Source: Pseudarthrobacter defluvii
Lineage (GTDB): Bacteria; Actinomycetota; Actinomycetes; Actinomycetales; Micrococcaceae
Assembly (NCBI RefSeq): GCF_030323865.1
Contig: NZ_CP066362.1
Coordinates: 3,038,001 to 3,102,000, forward strand
Direction of reading: 5' to 3'
Length of the DNA stretch: 64,000 nt
Numbering within the stretch: the stretch's first letter is position 1; each line of letters begins with the position of its first letter. A program made the position numbers and the translations under genes. This document shows positions 27,741 to 35,466 of the stretch, piece after piece. The notes below the pieces were generated by a model that had not been told where the DNA came from, ran no database searches, and saw nothing but the letters and a program-made list of their open reading frames with translations.

Positions 27741-27783
27741 ATATTACGAAAGCCCGTCCCGGACAGGGCGCACCGCGTAATAT
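27741..27783 (+). promoter_or_regulatory. Leaderless promoter with inverted repeat before the 96-aa gene
   Basis: TAATAT (27778-27783) lies 7 bp before the ATG at 27791, and no ribosome-binding site is present, as expected for a leaderless message. ATATTACG (27741-27748) and CGTAATAT (27776-27783) form an 8-bp inverted repeat that includes this -10 box. A smaller dyad GTAAG-CACA-CTTAC is at 27725-27738. Confidence 0.45.
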
Positions 27784-27790
27784 CGTCGCC

Positions 27791-28081
27791 ATGGGAAACA
27801 CAGGGACATTGTTCGGCTGGGCCTTCGGGAACCCCGCCCGCGAAAGTGACAGCGGCTACGTGGACGGACTGGAGCGCGAGGCGCTGCGGAATGCCAAACA
27901 AACGGCAAAGGCCAAGGGCGTGGACGTTGTGGCGGGTTCTGAAGTGTTCACCGTCCTCAGCGCAGACGAATCCCTGGTGGAGCTGGACAACGCCCCCGGC
28001 CAGCTGGTGGTCCGCTGCACCGTGCACGTCGAGGGACCGGGCGCAGAAAAGCTGCGGGCCGAAGGGCCCATGAACGGCTGA
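27791..28081 (+). CDS. Small hypothetical protein (96 aa)
   Basis: No family is recognised. The protein begins MGNTGTLFGWAFGN and is mixed alpha/beta, with a lysine/alanine-rich helix (LRNAKQTAKAKG) and a beta-rich C-terminal half (FTVLSADESLVEL, QLVVRCTVHVEG). No signal peptide or membrane segment is visible. The start at 27791 is supported by a -10-like TAATAT 7 bp upstream; an ATG at 27722 is possible. It ends 3 bp before the DUF1206 gene, so the two form a unit. Confidence 0.6.
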   Translation: MGNTGTLFGWAFGNPARESDSGYVDGLEREALRNAKQTAKAKGVDVVAGSEVFTVLSADESLVELDNAPGQLVVRCTVHVEGPGAEKLRAEGPMNG

Positions 28082-28084
28082 CGG

Positions 28085-28912
28085 ATGTCCAACGGCGAAT
28101 CCACGCTCAGGCAGGCAGCGGACGCTGTCGAGGAGGCCTCCAACCACAAGGTCCTGGATGTGCTGGCCCGCGCCGGGTTTGCCGTCATGGCCCTGCTCCA
28201 CGTCATCCTCGGTGCCATCGCCATTGCCATCGCTTTCGGGCATCCGGGCGAGGCCGAACCCACCGGCGCCATCGCCCAACTGGCGGACAACCCGTGGGGC
28301 CCGTTCGTCATGTGGGGGTGCGTGGTGGCCTGCCTCGGCCTTGCCCTGTGGCAGGCCAGTGAAGCGACCCTGCGGGCTCGAAGCCTCCCGCGCAAGGAAC
28401 GGCTGGCCAAGCTGGTTTCCTCAGGGTTCCTGGCGGTCGCGTACGGCAGCGTGGGCCTGACTTTCGCAGGATTCGCGCTGGGCCAGCGCAGCGACTCAGG
28501 CGACAACACGCGCGACTTCAGCGCCAGCCTGATGGACCACCCGGAGGGGCCATGGCTCCTGGTGGCCTTGGGCCTGACCATCCTGGGCATCGGCATCTAC
28601 TTCGTCGTCAAGGGGCTGCGGCGCGGCTTCAAGGAAGAACTGTTCCATTTTGAGGGCACCCGGCGCGGCAGGCTTATCGACAGCCTGGGCGTCACCGGCC
28701 ATGTCGCCAAAGGCATTGCACTGGACCTCACCGGACTGCTGTTCATCATTGCCGCGGCCAAGCACCGGCCCGAGGAGTCGACGGGGCTGGACGGCAGCCT
28801 CAAGGCCCTGCAGGACCACCCCTTCGGACCCACCCTGCTGGTGGCGATCGGTGCCGGGTTTATCGCCTACGGGATTTTCGCACTGATCCGGGCCCGGTTC
28901 GGCCGCATGTAG
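28085..28912 (+). CDS. DUF1206 membrane protein
   Basis: The 275-residue protein consists of three tandem DUF1206 repeats, each of two helices: about 25-90 (LARAGFAVMALLHVILGAIA), 110-180 (VSSGFLAVAYGSVGLTFAGFA, in part) and 205-270 (GHVAKGIALDLTGLLFIIAA). Each repeat ends with a conserved G-F-L-a pattern before a basic loop. Six helices are expected in all. The family has no established function. It is 3 bp after the 96-aa gene and 28 bp before the next gene on the same strand. Confidence 0.85.
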   Translation: MSNGESTLRQAADAVEEASNHKVLDVLARAGFAVMALLHVILGAIAIAIAFGHPGEAEPTGAIAQLADNPWGPFVMWGCVVACLGLALWQASEATLRARSLPRKERLAKLVSSGFLAVAYGSVGLTFAGFALGQRSDSGDNTRDFSASLMDHPEGPWLLVALGLTILGIGIYFVVKGLRRGFKEELFHFEGTRRGRLIDSLGVTGHVAKGIALDLTGLLFIIAAAKHRPEESTGLDGSLKALQDHPFGPTLLVAIGAGFIAYGIFALIRARFGRM

Positions 28913-28940
28913 TCCCGGGGTTTGTGGGTAGGAAGGAAGT

Positions 28941-30179
28941 ATGACCCAACAACTGCGCGCAGTTTCCGCCGTCATCGGGAGTGCCGGGCAGGCCTTTGCC
29001 GCCCTCTTCCGGCTCCTGAAACTCGCGCGGCCTGACCGGCCCATCCACCCGGAGGGCCTCGGCCTGGCCGGAGTACTCACCAGGACGGGCAACCCGGCAG
29101 GCCCCAGCGGCATCGACTGGCTGGACTCCCCCGGCACTGACCAGGTAGTGGCCCGCTTCTCGCGGTCCGTGGGGCTGCCGCAGGCGCTGCCGGACATCCT
29201 GGGCCTGGCGCTCCGCGTTTCCCCGTCCGGCGATGCTGCTGCCGCCGATGACGCTGCTGCCGGTCCGGCTGACGTGCTGTTTGCCTCCACCGGGTGGGGC
29301 AGGCCGGGCCGGTTCCTGCTTGTGCCGCGGCTGGACGTCGCCGGAGCCACCATGACCACGCTGATGCCATACCGGGGCCAGCGCGGTCCCGTCCTGCTGG
29401 GCGTGCGGACGCGGAGCCTCCCGCCGGGTTCGCTGGCGTCCGGGGAATGGGTGCTGGGGCTGCACTGGGCCTCACCGGGCGGACCCTGGCGGGAGTGCGG
29501 CGAGCTGCGGCTGCACGCCGGCGGCAACCCCGCTGACATCCCCCTGCGGTTCGATCCCCTGGAGAACCAGCCGCCCGGCGCCGAGGCCTACGGATGGACC
29601 CGGCGCCTGCGGAAGCCCTCCTACCGGGCCGCACGGCGGCCCGCACCTCCCGCCGTCGTACGCGCCAAGCAACCTGCGCGCCCAAAGAACGCTCCCGTAA
29701 CACTTCAGCAAAGCACCACCGGAACCGGAAGGAACACCATGTCCACCGTCTCGCTGCTGTTCAACGCATCCTCCGCCGACGTCTGGCGGGTCATCTCTGA
29801 CGGCTGGCTCTATTCGGGCTGGGTGGTGGGAGCCTCCCGGATCAGGGACGTGGACGCCGAATGGCCGCAGGCCGGCGCCCAGCTGCACCACTCCGTGGGG
29901 ACCTGGCCGCTGGTCATCGACGACAGCACCAAGGTGGCCGCCGTGGAGCCCGGCCGCTCCCTGGAACTCGTTGCACGCGGCTGGCCCATGGGCGAGGCCA
30001 AGGTGGAGATTACGCTGGAGGACCGCGGGAACCAGTGCCGGGTGACCATCGCCGAGGACGCCATCCGCGGGCCGGGCAAGCTGATGCCCAAGTTCCTGCG
30101 CGATCCGCTGATTTCTGCCCGGAACCGCGAAACCCTCCGGCGCCTGGAGCTGATGGCGATCGGCGGCGCGGGGAAGTAG
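28941..30179 (+). CDS. Two-domain ORF: catalase-like/phosphodiesterase-annotated domain plus SRPBCC domain
   Basis: One uninterrupted 412-codon frame joins two unrelated parts. Residues 1-225 contain ARFSRSVGLPQALPDILGLALRV, quoted in part, a pattern reminiscent of the catalase fold; similar proteins are labelled phosphodiesterase in databases, in my recollection. Residues 267-412 form an SRPBCC/START-like lipid-binding domain beginning MSTVSLLFNASSADVWRVIS. The linker (226-266) is rich in proline and arginine. An internal ATG at 29739 has GGAAGG 6 bp upstream, so the SRPBCC part may also be made alone. AGGAAGGAAG precedes the outer ATG. Function of either domain is unknown. Confidence 0.7.
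   Translation: MTQQLRAVSAVIGSAGQAFAALFRLLKLARPDRPIHPEGLGLAGVLTRTGNPAGPSGIDWLDSPGTDQVVARFSRSVGLPQALPDILGLALRVSPSGDAAAADDAAAGPADVLFASTGWGRPGRFLLVPRLDVAGATMTTLMPYRGQRGPVLLGVRTRSLPPGSLASGEWVLGLHWASPGGPWRECGELRLHAGGNPADIPLRFDPLENQPPGAEAYGWTRRLRKPSYRAARRPAPPAVVRAKQPARPKNAPVTLQQSTTGTGRNTMSTVSLLFNASSADVWRVISDGWLYSGWVVGASRIRDVDAEWPQAGAQLHHSVGTWPLVIDDSTKVAAVEPGRSLELVARGWPMGEAKVEITLEDRGNQCRVTIAEDAIRGPGKLMPKFLRDPLISARNRETLRRLELMAIGGAGK
29731..29741 (+). promoter_or_regulatory. Internal ribosome-binding site and start codon
   Basis: GGAAGG followed six bases later by ATG (29739) lies in frame within the longer ORF and directly precedes the SRPBCC domain. It may give a second, 146-residue product. Confidence 0.5.
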
Positions 30180-30201
30180 CGCAGCCCGGTTAACACAGCT
30201 T

Positions 30202-30246
30202 AAATGCCGGAACCGCGGGCCCATTGGCCCCGCGGTTCCTGCATTT
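30202..30246. terminator. Hairpin between convergent genes
   Basis: Arms of 18 bp with one mismatch (AAATGCCGGAACCGCGGG against its complement) and a 9-nt loop end 5 bp from the fprA copy 2 stop codon. It terminates one or both convergent transcripts. Its outer word AAATGC resembles the intergenic repeat family described elsewhere. Confidence 0.7.
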
Positions 30247-30251
30247 AGGTT

Positions 30252-31718
30252 CTAGACCTGGGCGGCTACGCCGTCGCGGGAGATGTCCACCATGTCCCCG
30301 CGCGGCACCACCTTGATGCGCTCACGCTTGACTTTAACGCCGTGCGAGCCGCCGGCCTCCGTGGCTGCTGCGCCGAGGGCGAGCTCGTGGGCATCGAGGG
30401 CCAGCCAGCCTTCCCAGCTGGTGAACTTCACGCCGCGGGCATCGAGGAGTTCGGTGACCGCGTCCTCTGCGGGTGCCTCGGCGACCGGAAGGTTTTCGCG
30501 GTCTTCCAGCAGGTACGTGACGGTCTCCAGGGCGTCGCCCTTGGTGTGACCGATGAGCCCGACCGGTCCGCGCTTGATCCAGCCCGTGGCGTAGAGACCC
30601 GGCACGTGGGTGCCCGACGCGTCCAGGACGCGGCCGCCGTCGTTCGTCACCACGCCCTTCTTGTGGTCGAACTCAACGTCCGGCAGGGCCGAACCGAAGT
30701 AGCCAATGGCGCGGTACACAGCCTGGACCGGGTAGTCCACGTACTCGCCGGTGCCACGGGCGTTGCCGGTGCCGTCCAGCTCGGTGCGCTCAAACTTGAT
30801 GCCGGCCACCTTGCCTGGGGTCTCGGCGTCGTCGTAGATCTCCACCGGGCTGTGCAGGAAGTGCAGGTGCAGGCGGCGCGAAGCCTTGAGCTCGGAGAGG
30901 TCCTCGGGCTGCTCAGCGATCCAGTTGGTGAGCGTGCCCACCATGGTCTTGGTCTGGTTGTTCGTCTGGATCTGGCGGTCCGATTCCTCGTCGAACTCGA
31001 AGTCCTCCGGGTACAGGATGATGTCCACGTCCTTGGAGTGGGACAGCTCGCGCAGCTCCAGCGGGGTGAACTTGACCTGGGCGGGGCCGCGGCGGCCGAA
31101 GACGTGGACGTCGGTGACCGGGGACGCCTTCAGGCCCGCGTAGACGTTGTCCGGGATTTCGGTGACCAGCAGGTCATCGGCGTGCTTGGACAGGACGCGG
31201 GCCACGTCCAGGGCCACGTTGCCGTTGCCGATCACGGCGATTTCCTTGGCCTCCAGGGGCCACTCCCGGGGCACGTCGGGGTGGCCGTCGTACCAGGAGA
31301 CGAAGTCGGCGCCGCCGAAGGAGCCCTCCAGCTCGACGCCGGGGATGTTCAGGTCCGCGTCCTTGATGGCGCCGGTGGCGAAGATGACGGCGTCGTAGTG
31401 CTTGCGGAGGTCCTCGATGGTGAGGTCCGTGCCGTAGTCGACATTGCCGAAAAAGCGGATGTCGCCGCGGTCCAGCACCTTGTGCAGGGCGTTCACGATG
31501 CCCTTGATGCGGGGGTGGTCCGGGGCCACGCCGTAGCGGATCAGGCCGTAGGGTGCCGGGTAGCGGTCAAAGAGGTCGATGCTGACGGTCAGCTCGCCGC
31601 TCTTGACGGCTTCGCTCTTGGTGAGGATGTCGGCGGCGTAGACGCCGGCCGGGCCGGAGCCCACGACGGCGACGCGCAGCGGACGCTCAGCAGATCCTAC
31701 GGTGGTGCTGGATGACAC
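30252..31718 (-). CDS. fprA: FAD-dependent NADPH-ferredoxin reductase (FprA type), copy 2
   Basis: The 488-residue protein is a close paralogue of the one at 7513-8943. It shares FAD motif VAVVGSGPAGVYAADIL, RYGVAPDHPRIKGIVNALHK (20 residues identical in both), NADPH motif GNGNVALDVARVL and GWIKRGPVGLIGHTKGDA. I chose the GTG at 31718, with AAGGA 8 bp upstream and alignment with copy 1. An ATG at 31742 lies inside a palindromic repeat and is unlikely. It lies downstream of cobA in the sulfur region, so it is the likely electron supplier to ferredoxin-dependent sulfite reductase. Confidence 0.9.
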   Translation of the reverse strand: MSSSTTVGSAERPLRVAVVGSGPAGVYAADILTKSEAVKSGELTVSIDLFDRYPAPYGLIRYGVAPDHPRIKGIVNALHKVLDRGDIRFFGNVDYGTDLTIEDLRKHYDAVIFATGAIKDADLNIPGVELEGSFGGADFVSWYDGHPDVPREWPLEAKEIAVIGNGNVALDVARVLSKHADDLLVTEIPDNVYAGLKASPVTDVHVFGRRGPAQVKFTPLELRELSHSKDVDIILYPEDFEFDEESDRQIQTNNQTKTMVGTLTNWIAEQPEDLSELKASRRLHLHFLHSPVEIYDDAETPGKVAGIKFERTELDGTGNARGTGEYVDYPVQAVYRAIGYFGSALPDVEFDHKKGVVTNDGGRVLDASGTHVPGLYATGWIKRGPVGLIGHTKGDALETVTYLLEDRENLPVAEAPAEDAVTELLDARGVKFTSWEGWLALDAHELALGAAATEAGGSHGVKVKRERIKVVPRGDMVDISRDGVAAQV

Positions 31719-31740
31719 GGCTGTGTTCCTTTTCTTCTGC

Positions 31741-31800
31741 ATCGACTGCTGAGTACTTGTCGTTTTGAACGCTCATAACGACAAGTACGGAGCAATCGAT
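31741..31800. repeat. Intergenic palindromic element A
   Basis: Two 24-bp arms (31741-31764 and 31777-31800) match at 21 of 24 positions around a 12-nt loop. The right arm, read on the minus strand, contains GATTGCTCCGTACTTGTCG. It begins 5 bp after the cobA stop codon and lacks a T-run. It shares the GATTGCTCCGTA word with element B at 59477. Confidence 0.75.
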
Positions 31801-31805
31801 GGGTT

Positions 31806-33068
31806 TCAGGTGGTGAGGGCGGTCTTGCGGGGGCTGTTCGGGGTGGTGGTGCTGTAGTCAGCGGTTTTGAAGTGCGACGGCGCGAACGGGCTCACGCGCA
31901 CCACGTCACCGATGACAATCACGGCAGGATTTGCGACGCCGGCCGCCTTGGCCTGGTCGGCGATGGAACCGAGCGTGCCAATGGTGACGCGCTGGTCCGG
32001 CAAATAGCCGTTTTCCACGATACCAACAGGTGTGTCCAGCGGCAGTCCAGCTTCGCCCAGCGCGGACGCGGATTCCCGCAGCTGGCCGACGCCCATGAGC
32101 AGGACAATCGTGTGGTCCGGGCGGGCCGGGATCTCGGAGAGTTCCTCGTGGCCGGTGACCACGCTGAAGCCCTTGGCCAGGCCGCGGTGCGTGACCGGAA
32201 CACCTGCGGCTGCCGGGACGGAGATGGCGGACGTGACGCCGGAGACCACCTCAACCTCGACGCCGTTCTGCCGGCAGTACTCTGCTTCCTCGCCGCCGCG
32301 TCCCAGCACGTACGGGTCGCCGCCCTTGAGCCGGACAACGCGGTGGCCCTTGAGCGCTTCCTCGACGAGGAGACGGTTGATGTCTGCCTGCGGGACGGGG
32401 TGGTGGCCGGGGGTTTTGCCCACTTCGATGACGCGGACATCCGGGGCGAGTTCGTTCAGCAGTTCGCGGGGGCCGAGGCGGTCCGCAACAACGACGTCGG
32501 CCTGGCCCAGGAGCCGGCGGCCGCGGACGGTGATAAGGCCGGTGTCGCCGGGGCCGCCGCCAACAAGGGCGACTGACCCGCGGTGCGCGCGGCGGCGGCG
32601 CAGCGGCAGGTCTCCCGTTTCCAGGGCGGTGGCCACGGCATCGCGGACGGCCATGGCGCGGCGCGGGTCTCCCCCGGCGTTGACGGCGATCTTGACGTCG
32701 TCCACCACGGCGACGGCGGGGGTCCAGGCGGCGGACGCTTCATGGTCGGAGGCGTTGACGCACCACACCCGCTGCGCCTCGGCGTCGGCCGAGACCCGGG
32801 CGTCCACTTCCGGGGTGCCCGTGGCTGTCTGGACGAACCAGACGCCGTCGACATCGCTTGAAAGGTAGGGGCGCGCCTCCCAGGTGAGCAGGCCGGCGTC
32901 GACCAACTCCTGCAGCGCGGGCGAGGCAACCGGAGCCACGACGGTGACCAGGGCACCGGCGTCGAGCAGTCCCTTGGCGCGGCGGGCAGCGACGGGTCCG
33001 CCGCCCACCACCAGCACGGGGCGGCCGAGCAGCCGCAGCGCCGTGGGGTATATGTCCTGAATTGCCAT
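31806..33068 (-). CDS. cobA: Siroheme synthase: precorrin-2 dehydrogenase plus uroporphyrinogen-III methyltransferase
   Basis: The 420-residue fusion makes precorrin-2 from uroporphyrinogen III with SAM and oxidises it to sirohydrochlorin with NAD+. The N-terminal Met8-like domain has the NAD motif VLVVGGGPVAARRAKGLL (near 17-34). The SUMT domain begins near 165 with VALVGGGPGDTGLITVRG and contains VRLKGGDPYVLGRGGEE and VVSGVTSAISVPAAAGVPVTHRG, read in part. The iron-insertion function of E. coli CysG may instead come from the CbiX protein at 43863. It starts 6 bp after a -10 box (leaderless) and carries the sulfur-operon motif, so it is expected to be induced with sir. Confidence 0.92.
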   Translation of the reverse strand: MAIQDIYPTALRLLGRPVLVVGGGPVAARRAKGLLDAGALVTVVAPVASPALQELVDAGLLTWEARPYLSSDVDGVWFVQTATGTPEVDARVSADAEAQRVWCVNASDHEASAAWTPAVAVVDDVKIAVNAGGDPRRAMAVRDAVATALETGDLPLRRRRAHRGSVALVGGGPGDTGLITVRGRRLLGQADVVVADRLGPRELLNELAPDVRVIEVGKTPGHHPVPQADINRLLVEEALKGHRVVRLKGGDPYVLGRGGEEAEYCRQNGVEVEVVSGVTSAISVPAAAGVPVTHRGLAKGFSVVTGHEELSEIPARPDHTIVLLMGVGQLRESASALGEAGLPLDTPVGIVENGYLPDQRVTIGTLGSIADQAKAAGVANPAVIVIGDVVRVSPFAPSHFKTADYSTTTPNSPRKTALTT

Positions 33069-33074
33069 GAATCA

Positions 33075-33104
33075 ACGGTAGGGCGGCGTCACATTCGCCA
33101 ACAA
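33075..33104 (-). promoter_or_regulatory. Leaderless promoter of cobA
   Basis: TTGTTG (33104-33099), 18 bp, TACCGT (33080-33075), six bases, ATG. The hexamers are preceded by GGGCCT as at sir. No ribosome-binding site is present, consistent with transcription starting at the A of ATG. Confidence 0.65.
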
Positions 33105-33130
33105 AGGCCCAGCAACACCAGTTCACGTAA

Positions 33131-33147
33131 GGTAACGCTGCGTCACA
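33131..33147 (-). promoter_or_regulatory. Sulfur-operon motif, cobA copy
   Basis: TGTGACGCAGCGTTACC on the minus strand, 26 bp upstream of the cobA -35 box. This is 20 bp, about two helical turns, further than in the sir and ssuA copies. Confidence 0.6.
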
Positions 33148-33155
33148 AAGGATTT

Positions 33156-33602
33156 TCAGGCTCGCGCGGCCAGGAAACGGCCGCGGTCCCGGATCAGCCG
33201 TTCCAGGTACCGGGCCAGGATGAGGCGCTCGACGGCGCGGCCCAGGACTCCCAGCGGGGCGGTGAACTCCACCCGGTCCGTCATGATGCTTCCGGCGGCC
33301 GTGGGCTCGAATTCATGGACGTGCCGGAAGGCCTTTAAAGGGCCCTTCACCTGCTCATCGGTGAAGCTGCGGGGGAAATCCAGGTGGGTGACCCTGCTGG
33401 TCATGGTGAGCGGAATACTGAAGTGCTTCGCCCGCCAGGTCACCTCCTGGCCCTCCCCGATCAGCCCACTGGTGACGCCGGCAACCGCCCGCTCCCCCGA
33501 GTCCCTCTGGGAGTCCACGTGAAGGTCGATGCTGCGGGCCAAGTCGAACAGCTGCTCCACGGGTAGCTGGGATTCGGTCCGGCACACGAAACTGGCGGTC
33601 AT
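33156..33602 (-). CDS. SRPBCC-family protein (148 aa)
   Basis: The protein starts MTASFVCRTESQLPVEQLFDLAR and carries the START/Bet v1-like pattern of the SRPBCC superfamily: an opening strand with a helix, a central EGQEVTWRAKHFSIPLTMTS region, and a long C-terminal helix (LGVLGRAVERLILARYLERL). Such proteins bind hydrophobic ligands; this subgroup is annotated only as cell-division-inhibitor-like or polyketide-cyclase-like. Any longer reading upstream crosses a terminator and the ssuC gene, so the ATG at 33602 is used. It is downstream of the ssu operon terminator and upstream of cobA; a sulfur role is not evident. Confidence 0.75.
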   Translation of the reverse strand: MTASFVCRTESQLPVEQLFDLARSIDLHVDSQRDSGERAVAGVTSGLIGEGQEVTWRAKHFSIPLTMTSRVTHLDFPRSFTDEQVKGPLKAFRHVHEFEPTAAGSIMTDRVEFTAPLGVLGRAVERLILARYLERLIRDRGRFLAARA

Positions 33603-33630
33603 GGCGCCAGTCTGCCATGCGCCAGGAAAC

Positions 33631-33670
33631 AGCAGAGCCCGACGGCGGAAGGTCGCCGTCGGGCTCTGCT
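33631..33670 (-). terminator. Terminator of the ssu operon
   Basis: A perfect 17-bp stem (AGCAGAGCCCGACGGCG with its complement) and 6-nt loop starts 15 bp after the ssuC stop codon. A short T-rich stretch follows on the minus strand. Confidence 0.8.
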
Positions 33671-33685
33671 TGCGGTGTGTTGGGG

Positions 33686-34726
33686 CTAGCGGGTGCTGCC
33701 GGCCAGGAGGCCGCGTCGGCGCAGGAGGCGCTTCTCGATGGGCCCGAAGACCAGCAGCTCGATGAGGATGCCGACGGCGAGGATCAGCAGGATGGCGGCC
33801 ATGACGATAGTCATGTCCGACAGGTCCCGTCCCTGGTCCAGCAGGGAGCCCAGGCCGAAGCCGATGGTGCCGCCCACGGCAATGATCTCCGCGGCCATGA
33901 GTGAGCGCCAGGAGAAGGCCCATCCCTGTTTGAGGCCGCTGAGGTAGCCGGGCAGTGCGGCCGGGAGGATCACCTGCAGGGCCATTTGCAGCCGCGATGC
34001 GCCCAGGACTGTGCCCACCCGGCGGTACTGCGGCGGGATCTGGTCCACGCCCGAAATCAGGCCGTTGATGATGGACGGGATGGCGCCCATGAACACCACG
34101 AAGTACACGGTGGCATCCGTGAGGCCGAACCAGATGATGGCCGCGGGAACCCACGCCACGGACGGCAGCACCTGGAGGCCGGAGATCAGCGGTCCAAATG
34201 CGCGTCGAAGCGGGGCAACCTGGGCCAGCAGGAGGCCGACCGGCGTGGCGATGGCCACCGATATCAGGAAGCCCACCACACCGCGCTGCAGTGACGTCCA
34301 GATGGACTGCTGGAACTTTCCGTCGCTCCACAGGACACCCATCTGGGCCACCACATCAAGCGGCCCCGGAACCAGGTCCCGCCGCTTCACGCCGAGCGAC
34401 ACATAGAACTGCCAGATGAGCACCAGGACCACCAGGGCGGCCACCGGCAGCAGAATCCGGCTCCAGTCGACGCGGTGCTTGCGGTCTGCGTCGGACTGCA
34501 GCGAGTCCAAGCCGGATTCAAGCTCGCGGAGGTCCTCGTTGCCGGTGGACGTCCGGGTCAGGGCGGCATGCACGTGCTCACGGGCTGCGGGCGCAGCGCC
34601 GGATGCCGCCCAGGGAGTAGCATCGGGCTTGTCGGAGCCGGACGCTTCGTCCGAAGGACGAAAGCCGTCCGGCGAAGGGGCGGGGGCGGCATCCGGCGCG
34701 GAGCCAGACAGGAACTTACTTGGCAT
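33686..34726 (-). CDS. ssuC: ABC transporter permease, sulfonate/taurine type
   Basis: The 346-residue protein is the membrane subunit of an SsuABC/TauABC-type importer. An unusually long acidic, proline-rich cytoplasmic extension (about 1-80) precedes the first helix (ILLPVAALVVLVLIWQFYVS). The permease signature is in the ALPGYLSGLKQGWAFSWRSLMAAE region near 250-275, read in part, the EAA loop that contacts the ATPase. About six helices are expected. It overlaps ssuB by 11 bp. The location between sulfur operons and the shared promoter motif favour sulfonates over nitrate. Confidence 0.85.
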   Translation of the reverse strand: MPSKFLSGSAPDAAPAPSPDGFRPSDEASGSDKPDATPWAASGAAPAAREHVHAALTRTSTGNEDLRELESGLDSLQSDADRKHRVDWSRILLPVAALVVLVLIWQFYVSLGVKRRDLVPGPLDVVAQMGVLWSDGKFQQSIWTSLQRGVVGFLISVAIATPVGLLLAQVAPLRRAFGPLISGLQVLPSVAWVPAAIIWFGLTDATVYFVVFMGAIPSIINGLISGVDQIPPQYRRVGTVLGASRLQMALQVILPAALPGYLSGLKQGWAFSWRSLMAAEIIAVGGTIGFGLGSLLDQGRDLSDMTIVMAAILLILAVGILIELLVFGPIEKRLLRRRGLLAGSTR

Positions 34727-35441
34727 GGCGGCGAATCTCCTCCCGCAGCCGGGCGGTGATGACCCCGGTCAGCTGGCCGGCGAGCCCGGCGTCGGTTCGG
34801 TGTTCCTCGGTGACTGCCCATTCCTGGACCACGCGGCCGGGGCGGGAGGACAGCAGCAGGACGCGCTGGCCCAGCCGGACGGCCTCGCGGACGTTGTGGG
34901 TGACGAAGACGATGGTCCGCCCGGTTTCCTTCCAGATGCGTTCCAGCTCATCGTGCAGGAGGTCGCGGGTGATGGCGTCGAGGGCGGCGAAGGGCTCATC
35001 CATAAGCAGCAGCTGCCGGTCCTGGGCCAGCGAACGGGCCAGGGACACGCGCTGCCGCATGCCGCCGGACAGTTCGTGCGGGCGCTTGTCCCCGGCGGAT
35101 CCCAGGTGCACCAGTTCGAGGAGTTCCTGGGCCTTGGTGCGGCGTTCGGCTTTGCCCACGCCGCGCAGCTTCAGTGCCAGTTCGATGTTCTCCCGTGCGG
35201 TCAGCCACGGAAACAGCGCCGCGTCCTGGAACATGAAGGCGGCGCCGTCGCTGGGCACTTCCAGGGCGCCCGACGTCGGCGCTTCAAGTCCCGCGATGAT
35301 GTTCAGGAGGGTGGATTTGCCGCAGCCGGAGGCACCGAGGAGGGCAACGAACTCGCCTTGCCTGATGTTGGCGTTGACGTCGTCAAGTACCGGGGCGCCA
35401 TCGCCGAAGCGCTTGCCCAGGTGTTCCAGTACTACTGGCAT
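34716..35441 (-). CDS. ssuB: ABC transporter ATP-binding subunit, sulfonate/taurine type
   Basis: The 241-residue ATPase has Walker A GASGCGKST (near 36-44), signature LSGGMRQRVSLA (near 129), Walker B LLLMDEPFAALD and the switch histidine in VFVTHNVREA. Length and sequence match the SsuB/TauB/NrtD group. The preceding ssuA stop is 25 bp away and the permease overlaps, so the three genes form one unit. It powers import of the ligand delivered by SsuA. Specific substrate cannot be set from the ATPase. Confidence 0.9.
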   Translation of the reverse strand: MPVVLEHLGKRFGDGAPVLDDVNANIRQGEFVALLGASGCGKSTLLNIIAGLEAPTSGALEVPSDGAAFMFQDAALFPWLTARENIELALKLRGVGKAERRTKAQELLELVHLGSAGDKRPHELSGGMRQRVSLARSLAQDRQLLLMDEPFAALDAITRDLLHDELERIWKETGRTIVFVTHNVREAVRLGQRVLLLSSRPGRVVQEWAVTEEHRTDAGLAGQLTGVITARLREEIRRHAK

Positions 35442-35466
35442 GGTGGCGTCCTTAAGTGGTGGTGGA

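Noticed and set aside
30342..31715. Long plus-strand open frames opposite fprA, sir, gabT and other genes
   Set aside because: They follow from high-GC codon usage of the true gene, have no recognisable domains and no ribosome-binding sites.
33603..34331. Extending the SRPBCC gene at 33156 to 391 residues
   Set aside because: The extension crosses a strong terminator hairpin and out-of-frame ssuC sequence; the 148-residue form is a complete domain.
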